Notes under the pieces: generated by a model
The model's database searches: none
The model's input: only the letters and a program-made list of their open reading frames with translations
What the model was told of the DNA's origin: nothing
From: Paramoeba atlantica
Lineage: Eukaryota > Discosea
Direction: 5' to 3'
NCBI GenBank assembly: GCA_977017575.1
Contig: CDRNVI010000013.1
Span: 1 to 64,000, forward strand
Length of the DNA stretch: 64,000 nucleotides
Shown: positions 1 through 9,367 of the stretch, piece by piece
Position numbering within the stretch: position 1 is the stretch's first letter
How the letters are laid out: every line of letters starts with the position of its first letter
Program-made: the position numbers and the translations under genes

Positions 1-518
1 CCTCTTTCCTTCCTCTTTCTTCCTCTTTCTTCCTCTTTCTTCCTCTTTCTTCCTCTTTCTTCCTCTTTCTTCCTCTTTCTTCTTTCCTCTTTCTTCCTCT
101 TTCTTCCTCTTTCTTCCTCTTTCTTCCTCTTTCTTCCTCTTTCTTCCTCTTTCTTCCTCTTTCTTCCTCTTTCTTCCTCTTTCTTCCTTCTCTTTCTTCT
201 TCCCCTCTTTCTTCCTCTTTCTTCCTCTTTCTTCCTCTTTCTTCCTCTTTCTTCCTCTTTCTTCCTCCTTTCTTCCTCTTTCTTCCTCTTTCTTCCTCTT
301 TCTTCCTCTTTCTTCCTCTTTCTTCCCCTCTCTTTCTTCCTCTTTCTTCCTCTTTCTTCCTCTTTCCCTCTTTCTTCCTCTTTCTTCCTCTTTTCTTCCT
401 CTTTCTTCCTCTTTCTTCCTCTTTCTTCCTCTTTCTTCCTCTTTCTTCCTCTTTTCTTCCTCTTTCTTCCTCTTTCTTCCTCTTTCTTCCTCTTTCTTCC
501 TCTTCTTCTTCTTTTCTT
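1..518. repeat. Pyrimidine decamer microsatellite (TTCCTCTTTC)n
   Basis: About 50 near-perfect copies of a 10-bp unit made only of C and T. Slippage variants (extra or missing C or T) occur near 85, 190, 265, 330 and 455. It abuts the truncated 5' end of the coding frame that opens at 522. Long polypyrimidine tracts are common in trans-splicing eukaryotes, but a simple microsatellite explains this one. No coding content. Confidence 0.95.
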
Positions 519-521
519 CTC

Positions 522-3320
522 GGCGTAAAGCATCCACCTCATCTCCTTGTTACTAAAGGGCACATTCGAGGCATCATAAAAACTCCCAAGACGCGAGACA
601 AAACCACTTTCAGAAAAACGGAAGAGGCGGACCATAGGGTACACGACAATGAGTTACGCGATAGGGAAGATTTGCTTGCAATGGAGCTTGATCCATGTTT
701 GACGCAACTAACGACAACCCAAATACAGACTGCGTCCGCTGGATCCACGATTCACGACCAAGCTGCCCCCTATCCCCCACCATCGCAACAAAGAGGAATG
801 CCCCCAGCAACCAATTCTGCAGAGAACGCTGTCTCAGCAGAATTGAGTCAAGGACAACGGGAAGATGGGTACTCCGGCTCACAAGGCGCATCTTTTCCTC
901 TCAACGGAGACGATTCTCGACAGTGCCCGGCTCAGGGATGTTCATGGCGGAGCTTGCCACATGGCGGGTCGTGGCAAGCTTTTTACAACCACGTCGCTTG
1001 CCGGCACGGAAGCAGCATTCCCGCAGAGTGGTGGGATGGAGAAGGTCGCTTCCTTTGTTCTTCTTGCGGGCGAAACTACGACAAAAACAAACGTTCATAT
1101 CACTCCCATAGCTTCAAAGCAACAAAGGCCTCTCCGCCATCCGAGCTTCATGCGCAAACCCTTCCTGACGCGGAGATCCCAGGACGGAGAGCCGGAATCA
1201 CTCAGTTTGAGCTTCCATCTTTATCAACTATCTGCTCGCTACCGCTTAGTACATGCAAGGACGTACCACATCGATGCCGCCAGCTGTGGGGTGAAATTCT
1301 TACGGAGACCATGGATAACGCCGTCAAAGACAATTCACTGCAGTCGTGGACCTTGCTGGCCATGCTACCCAAATGTGTCCTCCCCGCCCCACGCCGTGGA
1401 GGTCGCAAAGGCCACATGGCATATGCTTCCCACGCCTACAGTTGCATGCAGCGTTGGCTTGCGTTGGATTATTCCCTCCTCTGGAAAGAGGCCTTGACGA
1501 CCTACCGCAAAAAGGAAGCAACACCTACCGAGGTTAGTGATGAAGAAGAGAAAGCCACACTAAGGGCAGAACTCCTCGTTCGGCATGGGGAATATTCCAG
1601 AGGCTTGGCTGCTCTAACGTCGGATCCCATGGCTCCGGACGATGATGACACGTTCTCTAAGCTACAAGAAAAACACCCCTGCCGTCTGCTCATCCCTGGG
1701 AGCGTCAACCACTTCCCCGCTGCAGCACCACTGGAGTTGGATGAATCCGAAATTGAGAAGGCGGTAAAGGGTTTTCACCGAGGCTCCTCCGCGGGCACAA
1801 TGGGACTGCGCCCCGAGCACTTACAAGCGGCGATACTTACCCACGGAGGCAAGAACGTTAATTCACTCCAGTCTCTAACGAAGCTGGCGAATCACCTCCT
1901 AGCGGGAAAAGCACCAGTGGAAGTACAGAGCCACTTTGCTGGAGCCCGGCTGTGCGCTTTAGAGAAAGGCGAAAACGACGTCCGCCCAATTGCCGCATGA
2001 GAAACTGTGAGACGGTTGGTGAGCAAGGCTGCGTGCAACGCGGTTCGGTCCAAAGCTAGTACTCTTTTCGCTGGTCGGCAATATGGTGTAGCTACACCAG
2101 CAGGGGATGAGCGCATAATCCACATGTGCCGCTTGGCTATTTCATCGAACATGGGTTGCCCCAATTTTGTACTATGCAAAGTTGACCTCCGAAACGCGTT
2201 CAACAACGTGAGCAGAGCTTGCTTTCTACCTCTAGTCCAGGAACATTTCCCTGAGCTATTCCCATGGATAAACTGGTGCTACGCAAATCCCAGCTCCCTT
2301 ACCTACGGACTCCGATCACTTTCTTCCGAAGAAGGAGTGCAGCAGGGCGACCCTTTAGGACCACTACTCTTCTCATTAGTGTCCTTAGCGCTCTCAGAAG
2401 CAATCGATCTTCAGGCGGACCTCTTCGCCCAGCTATGGTACCTCGACGACGGTGTCCTCATTGGCCAGGCGCAAGACGTCAGGAACGCCCTCGACACGAT
2501 TGCCAGAGTAGGTCCGCAATGGGGCTTATTCCTTAACATGTCTAAATGTGAGATCATTACACCCCCGACCTCGGCACACCACGCCTCTGAATTTCCAGAC
2601 ATACCCGTCAATAAGATCAACGTCCATGGCAATTTCGACATCCTTGGAAGCCCGGTGGGATCGCCCGAACATTGCTCAGAGTATCTCGCGATCCACGCCA
2701 TAGGCCCCGCTGAGGATACGCTCGACGCGATCGCCACCATTCGGGACCCACAGGTCGCACTTGCTCTTATCAGGCAGTGTGCCGGTTTCTGCCAGATGGT
2801 CTACGCCCTGAGAAGCACACCACCCCAAACCATAGCCCATCTCTGCGCCCGACTCGACGATTTTCTTATGACCGCCACCGAAGCTATAATTTGCCCCCTG
2901 GACCCCTACGCCCGATCTCAGGCACAACGTTTGAAGCGGCATGGCGGTTTTGGGTTAAGATCCGCAGCGTTACACGCCACTGCCGCATACGTATCTTCCG
3001 TCGCCTTCTCTGCGGATAAAGATTCATGGAACCCCTCTGATGCGGATGGATTTGTGGAAGCTGTCAGGGACATCAATCAGAAAGCTGGAACATCTTTACT
3101 TGATCCCCGAGGTCGGATCCTTACAACGCCGAACGCCCCTTGCGAAAAAGCAGTGAGTAGTCCCTTCTTTTACCGAAAAAGGAAACGTACGCTAAGTATC
3201 AACGATGACCCTCCCTCAGAGAACTCCCTACCACCCGCGCTCCGTACAACTTCCCGCACCATGCACATCCCTGAAGATATCCACTTATCTACAACCAACC
3301 AACCAACCAACCAACACTGA
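522..3320 (+). pseudogene. Zinc-finger/RT protein of a non-LTR retrotransposon, one internal stop
   Basis: One frame is open from the decamer repeat (522) to a stop at 3318-3320, except for a single TGA at 1998-2000. There the context RPIAA*ETVRRL suggests a GGA (Gly) to TGA change. No indel is needed to read through. The first ATG is at 681, but sense codons continue upstream to 522, so the true start is lost. Two putative Cys/His fingers lie near codons 135-160 and 179-197. RT motifs follow: A (KVDLRNAFN, about codon 554), B (GVQQGDP, about 605) and C (YLDD, about 640). The downstream LKRHGGFGLRS segment is typical of this RT class. No RLE domain is visible, so the C-terminus is probably truncated or replaced. 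I infer a 5'-truncated, recently inactivated element related to R2-type non-LTR elements; the exact clade is uncertain. Confidence 0.8.
3291..3316 (+). repeat. (AACC)n tail at the end of the first element
   Basis: About six ACCA/AACC units overlap the last codons (TNQPTNQ) of the preceding ORF. It may be a 3' microsatellite tail left by target-primed reverse transcription, or a coincidental low-complexity end. Confidence 0.6.
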
Positions 3321-3635
3321 GATGTTAGCCCAGTTAAAGGATTCAAAAATTTCCCCTAAATATTTCCACCCTCAAAATATCAACACAGAACACACTTACA
3401 GAAAATTTTTCAAAAACAAACAGACTTTCAATTTCAAGCCTCCTAATCAATCGATCTCTATGAACCATTAGTACTTAGCTTTTGAACACTATAAGACAAC
3501 TCACCGTCGCAATCACGTCAGCGAACGTAATTCTTTAATTCACCAAATCTGATGGTAATTAACTTAAATATAACAGAAGCATAGGCTCCAATAGCATCTC
3601 TCAAAGTTAAGTCAAGGAAAGTTAATGTCGTAAGG
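3321..3635. other. AT-rich spacer, 3' flank of two convergent elements
   Basis: No gene is seen. This AT-rich stretch lies between the plus-strand element ending at 3320 and the minus-strand ingi-like ORF ending at 3636. It probably contains the 3' UTR of the latter. I could not place the element boundary and saw no poly(A) tail or clear target duplication. Confidence 0.5.
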
Positions 3636-6600
3636 CTAATTCTCCCGCTTATTTCCATGCTTTTTTACATCAATTATACTCTTGTCTTTTCCTTTAGCTG
3701 TAAAACAAGGTTTTTTCTTTGATGTCCTTTTCACTCTCTTTTGTGACTCCTTTTCTTTTTCTGGTTCACTCTTTGTCTGGGATGATGATAAGTCCAAACT
3801 TGTATCTTTTAGACGCTTCATTTGCGGTTTATTTCGTTTCACCTCAATGCTTACGTTCGAATTGGTTATCTGTGGGGGGCTGGAAATTAAGTTGATACCC
3901 TTTGTCTTCTTATGTAAAGAAGCTTTGCGTATGGGAGATTTCGTCCTCTTTTCATTTATTCGAATGCTCCGTTTGGGTTGTTTCGTTGAACGTGAATCGT
4001 TTGAGTTTTCCGACAAAGGGGGCCCCGTAGATACAGGTACTGCTCTTTGGTTTGTGCCTTTTCTAGTCCTCTGAGTTTTAAGACATCTTGAGGTATTATT
4101 TTGCTCTGATTTCCTCTTTGCATTGCCGTGCAATATATCCCCATAGTATTTTATAGCTAGTTCATTTCCTTCCAGCTTGCACGCCTTTTTGGCTAAATAA
4201 TCTGCGGTATCGTTGTACATATTTTCATTGTGTGATTTGACCTTGATACAGTAGAATTTTTTAGTATGTTTTGTACTGTAGTAAGCGTTTTGAAGGGATC
4301 GCATTGCTTCGCACCCTTTGAATGAGTGGAACCCAATGAGCCGATACCGATGCACAGTTTCGTGGAAGAAATCCCATATGTACTCTGAATCCGTGTGAAG
4401 TATTACATCTCCCTCGTAGTTGCTAGCCAGAGAAATTGCCTCGACAACAGCATATGCCTCTATAGATTGTATGGAATCACAGAATTTTTCCGGAGGTCTT
4501 GTCCCGTAGAATAATGTACGTTCGTTGTTTCGTATTATTACTATGCCGCATCCTTGGAGTTGTTTCTTTGTACCCGGAATGAGCGACCCATCCGTATATA
4601 AGTGTGTTTCCGAGTCGCTTATGGGAAAAGGGGTGCTACTTTCTTCCACGTACTGTAGAGTTTGATAGTCCTTGTTTTCCAATATCTTTTTAATACTTTT
4701 TTCCCAAGCAGGAGAACAAGACTTTGTGTAAGAAGGCCGTGGTTCCAGCTCCACCTGTAGTTTTTCCAGTTTCTTCCGCCATGTGGGGCGATCTTGTCCA
4801 AGTTGTAGAATTTCAGTAACATCAGAGTGTAGTTCGTGGGCACACCGTTCGGACAATGTTGGTTTAGAGGCCTCATCATTTGTTCTCCATAGTACTGCTG
4901 TAGTAAACGGTGTAGGATGGCGCACAAGATGCCCTATTAAGGAAGCTCTCTGTGTCTTAATTACTGTTTCCGGTTTTAAGTCAGTAGGATAAAGCGATTC
5001 CGTTCTGAGATGAGAGTCACAAGCACTTTTTACGCCAAATACAATTCTGCGCATTCTATTTACTTGAACTTGAATATCGTGAAGTTCTGTCTGATTGACA
5101 TTCCATGTGCCAGGGTTGTAGTACACGACGGATTGAACGAGTGTTTTGAAAATTTGAAATTTGCAATGAGAGGAGATAGAGGACTTCCATATGGCGCGAA
5201 GCTTGTGAATTACACCCCATCCTAGTCGCAGTCTTTCCTTGGTGGACGTACAGGTATCCTCGGTGTTCTGCGTGCTGCCAAGATATCTGTACTTTTGTAC
5301 TCTAGGAATTTCCCCTAATCCGTCTATTTCTAGTGCGGTATTATCATCCTTCACCTTTCCAAGTGTCATCCAAGCCGTTTTCTGTGGACCAACATTGATT
5401 TTAAGGTTTGCCTTTTCTGCTGAAGCACATAAATTGGTAAGCATGATTTTTAATTCAGGTTTCGTTGCAGCAAACAATACAATATCATCCGCGTAATCAA
5501 TGTCAGAAATTCTCAGTTCTTTGAGTCCTCGACTTTTTGTCCCGGATGTGTGCGTTACCAGCCCGAGCTTGTTCATGTCAATAGCCTCTACCAAAATTCG
5601 GTCCAGAACCATAACAAATAAGTAAGGAGCTAGAACATCTCCTTGAAGAGTGCCGCTTACAATAGGAAAATCTTCCGTTGTTCCGTAAGGGGTCCGTACA
5701 TGAGATCGAAGATTTTTGTAAATTGACATCACAGCTGCACTCAGTTTTGGAGGTATTTCAAAAGCTCGGAGAGCCTCTTTTATGGAGTCGAACGATATTG
5801 ATGGAAAGGCTTGCTTGAAGTCTACGAAACATGCGTACACGCCTGTTCCTCTGTGCGATTTGCTTGCAATCTCCATAAATGTTGCCTGCGCGCCTGCTGT
5901 AGATCGATTCGGGCGGAAACCAAATTGGTTCCCACGGAGAGACTTCTCTACTGCTGGTTGGATGCGGTTTAGGATCATTCTGTTCAACACTTTAACCACA
6001 TGGTTGACAAGGCATATTGGTCTCCAATTTCCCAGTGATTGCAAGTTTCCCTTTTTTGGCAGCGGTACCTGTAATATGGACTTCCAAGATTGTTCCGCGT
6101 TCCCAGATTCATGAACATCGTTCATTATATCAAGCAAAACAGTTCTCAACTCGCTGTCATCTGAAATTGCTCTGAGCGCCTCGATAGGTATGCTATCAGC
6201 CCCAGGAGATTTTCCCGATTTGACCATTTGAAGAGCTGAAGACAATTCTTCTGGGCGAAATTTTCCGTCGTCAATCTGTTCTAAGCGTTTCGGTGCCTTT
6301 GGAAATCGAATGGTGCCTTTTTCAGCCACTGTCTCGTGTCCGACTTTCGAAAAATGATTTCTAACTGCTTCGAGACTTTCTTTGGCAGTTCTCCCAAATA
6401 TTGCAAATTCACTTCTATTATCCCCAACAATATTTCGTATGGTTCTATACGCTGATTTAGGCGTCGATTTTAGTTCCTTTTCCAAAATTTCACACTCAGT
6501 TAAAATAGATGTCTCAATTCGATCAGAAAATATCTTAGTCGCATGTTTAAATTCACTTTTGCTGGCAACTACTTTCATAATATTCTTTAAGTTTAACACA

Positions 6601-8108
6601 TCTGGGTCAATTTCCGAAAGAGCCGCATTATCCGCATTTTTGGGAAGCCTTTTTGGAAGAGTATTTGAGGTGGAATGGATTGCCTCGGCTAGTTTTTCCC
6701 AACTTACTTTGATGTTTTCGACTTCAAGATGAGGAGTAGTTGCAGTTGCAGTTTCGTTTGTTGAACGTATTCTTTTCGGAGCATGTTTCAGGGCTTTCTT
6801 AACTCCGGTTGCAAAATTGCTCTTAATGTCATCATTCCTAAGCGCAGACCAGAAGGGCGGCTGTAGTTTCTTTTCTTGTTTTTTCCAACGAAAATTAAAG
6901 TTTGAAGATAGTACGCAGTGTCTGGTTGGAATAGGGGGGATGCAAACCTTTTGTTTACGTATCGACGAGAAAAATCGACGATTTACAATTATATGATCTA
7001 GTTGTTTTGTCAATCCTTCTGGATATTTTTTGGACTTTGGAAAGCGATATGTCCACTTGCGCCGCGCACAGCACCCTTCATGTGCAGACTGGGCGCCCAT
7101 TGAATGCAACAAACTGCGTAGCGCCTTAGTCCGCTTAGTGCGGCATTTCCAGCCTCGTACTGTAAGAAGAGGTGCATTTAAATCTCCGCAAATGATTTTC
7201 ACAGGGCTTTTATCATCATACCAGGCATCAAACAAATTTTCATCAAAGGTACCTTGGATCGATGTGTTAGCTGTTGCAGTGGGGGAGTACACATTGAACA
7301 AGCATGCCTTGGTATTCTCCAGAAGAAGGTTAGCCTTCATTATTCGATCACTAACTTTCTCAACATTGAGAGGGTATCTGCTGATTATTGCCATTCCGTT
7401 GTATCCGTTAACAGCACTCATCAGATAAAGGTGAATAAGAATTCCGTTAAGAAAAAGCTTACGATGTAAGATGGGATCGTCACCTTGGAACGTCAGCCTC
7501 GTTTCCTGCAGATTCATAATGTCAGCACATTGACTCTTCATGAAGCCTACGATCTGATGTAGTCTAATTGACTTTCTGAGCGTAAATGTATCCGTTGCCT
7601 TTACCTTTAGGGTATCAACATTTAGAGTACTAATCGTGAACCCCCCTCTCATAGCGCTCATCTTGGGCTGCTCTCGGTAGCCACCTCGAGAACAGTATTT
7701 GCGTTTCTTGTTTTTCTTTTCCTTTCTCGCTTTCCCTAAAAACCCAACTCTACCACCTGATACAAGTATCCGTGGATCTTTCGGAGGAAAGGGAAACAGA
7801 CGATCTTTTATTACATCGTACTTAACAAGGCGGGTACCATCATCAAGAACAGATATAACAACCCCCTCCCATAACCTCGTACGTTCATCATACGACTTGC
7901 ACCAAGTAATAGCGAAACGTTTAGTAGGGACCATAAGATTGGTCATTCGAAACAGGGCACGCGGTCGGAGTTTGGCTACTCCCCATTCCCGCTTCGGGGG
8001 CAAGAACAGGTTTCCTCGACAACACGTGGCCGATCGAAGTCTTTGTTTGACCGCCAACAAAGCCCCGAACGGTCCGAACGCCTCCGGCCATTCTTTATTA
8101 AAATGCAT
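3636..8108 (-). CDS. Ingi/L1Tc-like polyprotein: APE endonuclease, RT, RNase H
   Basis: Uninterrupted 1490-codon ORF of an APE-type non-LTR retrotransposon. I place the start at the ATG at 8108 (MHFNKEW); sense codons further upstream belong to the satellite and the neighbouring element. An APE-like endonuclease spans about residues 150-400, with NLQETR (about 197), CGDLNAP (about 310) and LDHIIVN (about 372). The RT follows from GKSPGADS (about 632), with motif A FVDFKQAF (about 762), motif B GTLQGDV (about 822) and the intact catalytic box YADD (about 873). RNase H residues appear in LYTDGS, IEAYAV, HTDSEY and NDTADYLAKKA (about 1172-1300). A Lys-rich tail of about 190 residues ends the protein. 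The domain order matches the ingi/I group. This is one of the few elements here that could still encode an active enzyme. Its 5' end meets a remnant of the 18-bp satellite. Confidence 0.9.
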   Translation of the reverse strand: MHFNKEWPEAFGPFGALLAVKQRLRSATCCRGNLFLPPKREWGVAKLRPRALFRMTNLMVPTKRFAITWCKSYDERTRLWEGVVISVLDDGTRLVKYDVIKDRLFPFPPKDPRILVSGGRVGFLGKARKEKKNKKRKYCSRGGYREQPKMSAMRGGFTISTLNVDTLKVKATDTFTLRKSIRLHQIVGFMKSQCADIMNLQETRLTFQGDDPILHRKLFLNGILIHLYLMSAVNGYNGMAIISRYPLNVEKVSDRIMKANLLLENTKACLFNVYSPTATANTSIQGTFDENLFDAWYDDKSPVKIICGDLNAPLLTVRGWKCRTKRTKALRSLLHSMGAQSAHEGCCARRKWTYRFPKSKKYPEGLTKQLDHIIVNRRFFSSIRKQKVCIPPIPTRHCVLSSNFNFRWKKQEKKLQPPFWSALRNDDIKSNFATGVKKALKHAPKRIRSTNETATATTPHLEVENIKVSWEKLAEAIHSTSNTLPKRLPKNADNAALSEIDPDVLNLKNIMKVVASKSEFKHATKIFSDRIETSILTECEILEKELKSTPKSAYRTIRNIVGDNRSEFAIFGRTAKESLEAVRNHFSKVGHETVAEKGTIRFPKAPKRLEQIDDGKFRPEELSSALQMVKSGKSPGADSIPIEALRAISDDSELRTVLLDIMNDVHESGNAEQSWKSILQVPLPKKGNLQSLGNWRPICLVNHVVKVLNRMILNRIQPAVEKSLRGNQFGFRPNRSTAGAQATFMEIASKSHRGTGVYACFVDFKQAFPSISFDSIKEALRAFEIPPKLSAAVMSIYKNLRSHVRTPYGTTEDFPIVSGTLQGDVLAPYLFVMVLDRILVEAIDMNKLGLVTHTSGTKSRGLKELRISDIDYADDIVLFAATKPELKIMLTNLCASAEKANLKINVGPQKTAWMTLGKVKDDNTALEIDGLGEIPRVQKYRYLGSTQNTEDTCTSTKERLRLGWGVIHKLRAIWKSSISSHCKFQIFKTLVQSVVYYNPGTWNVNQTELHDIQVQVNRMRRIVFGVKSACDSHLRTESLYPTDLKPETVIKTQRASLIGHLVRHPTPFTTAVLWRTNDEASKPTLSERCAHELHSDVTEILQLGQDRPTWRKKLEKLQVELEPRPSYTKSCSPAWEKSIKKILENKDYQTLQYVEESSTPFPISDSETHLYTDGSLIPGTKKQLQGCGIVIIRNNERTLFYGTRPPEKFCDSIQSIEAYAVVEAISLASNYEGDVILHTDSEYIWDFFHETVHRYRLIGFHSFKGCEAMRSLQNAYYSTKHTKKFYCIKVKSHNENMYNDTADYLAKKACKLEGNELAIKYYGDILHGNAKRKSEQNNTSRCLKTQRTRKGTNQRAVPVSTGPPLSENSNDSRSTKQPKRSIRINEKRTKSPIRKASLHKKTKGINLISSPPQITNSNVSIEVKRNKPQMKRLKDTSLDLSSSQTKSEPEKEKESQKRVKRTSKKKPCFTAKGKDKSIIDVKKHGNKREN

Positions 8109-8132
8109 TAATAAAAAACGTTGTCTTAATAA
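8108..8132 (+). repeat. Remnant of the 18-bp satellite (1.4 units)
   Basis: Reads TTAATAAAAAACGTTGTC followed by TTAATAA, identical in sequence and orientation to the large arrays further right. It separates the 5' end of the ingi-like ORF from the left terminus of VIPER-like family 1 copy 1, and so marks a relic of the array into which both inserted. Confidence 0.9.
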
Positions 8133-8365
8133 GAAATCCACGCCGAGGGGGCTCCATGAAACATATAAGTAACAAACAAATATAAGCAAATACCTATGAC
8201 TAATATAATCACACTTCCAAATCGTCCCAAAATCAAAGAACGCATAATACGATATATAGATAGAATTCACATGCACAAACATAGTTCAAAAGAAAGCCTG
8301 CATAAAACAAATAATCATGTGTCACGTTGTTAACGGGATTCCCCCCCACCGGAACCCTCGGCCAA
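8133..8365. repeat. Family 1 copy 1 terminal repeat A1
   Basis: 233-bp direct repeat, identical by eye to A2 at 8569-8801. It starts GAAATCCACGCCGAGG and ends CCCTCGGCCAA. It is followed by the B1 segment, whose junction with A2 would form the circle junction expected for a YR element. Confidence 0.85.
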
Positions 8366-8568
8366 ATGGCTGGGGGCTTGGTGGGTGGGCACAAAAACTT
8401 AAAGCGAAGTAAATAACAACCTAACAAGGATATATAAGATAATAGTAAATACCCAGCCCATGTAAAATTCGGAATACAAATCATAATTCGAAGAAACTAT
8501 GTGCCCCTAAGGGCCAGCAGGCAAATACATAACAGCCCCTCGGCTAAATTTCAAAACGTGGACTATTA
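8366..8568. repeat. Family 1 copy 1 B1 segment
   Basis: 203-bp segment between A1 and A2. It contains a GTGCCCCTAAGGGCC motif and ends GACTATTA just before A2. A related B segment occurs in copy 2 (27451-27652) and in the deletion derivative at 22348-22734. Confidence 0.75.
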
Positions 8569-8801
8569 GAAATCCACGCCGAGGGGGCTCCATGAAACAT
8601 ATAAGTAACAAACAAATATAAGCAAATACCTATGACTAATATAATCACACTTCCAAATCGTCCCAAAATCAAAGAACGCATAATACGATATATAGATAGA
8701 ATTCACATGCACAAACATAGTTCAAAAGAAAGCCTGCATAAAACAAATAATCATGTGTCACGTTGTTAACGGGATTCCCCCCCACCGGAACCCTCGGCCA
8801 A
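8569..8801. repeat. Family 1 copy 1 terminal repeat A2
   Basis: Second 233-bp copy of A1. The sequence diverges from A1 immediately after CGGCCAA, which fixes the repeat end and the start of the internal region. Confidence 0.85.
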
Positions 8802-9367
8802 CCTGCCCACACACACGTCACACAATCAATATAAATAACAAAGAAATGCCCAATCACATAGTAAAATAATTTTTCATATACCATCCCAGAACTCACAAAA
8901 GGATAACGATAGCAATAGATGACCAGTCCACTGCCACGCCCTTTACAAGCTCACACGAGCTACGCAGGTTACGCTTTTAACCTCTGCCCTAGGCCAACTT
9001 GTGTACCTAGAAGTGTGGAGCAACTAGGCGTGATGCGTAGGGCCGTGTCAACAGTGACGCGGCTAAAAAACATTAAGGCGCTAACCGCAGAGCAAAGGAA
9101 ATCTTTACCCATCTCTACCTCACATTGGGGAACCTTGCTTCTGAAAAAACAAGGCGTGAGAATAAAGAGCTGTTAACCGATTAACATCCATAACCTTCCA
9201 AAATTATAGGGACAACCTCCAAACCCCAGGACCCCGTCCGCTTATTTTTTTTTTTTTTTTTTGTCTTTGTTTTTTTGTCTTTGTTTTTTTTTCTTTTTTT
9301 CTTGTCTTTGTTTTTTTTCTTTTTTTCTTGTCTTGTTTTTTTTTTTTGTATTTGGTGATCCTGTCCC

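Noticed and set aside
9240-9360. Regulatory polypyrimidine tract for trans-splicing
   Set aside because: Possible, but it lies downstream of the minus-strand genes and is a variable T-rich stretch in both family 1 copies; no direct support.
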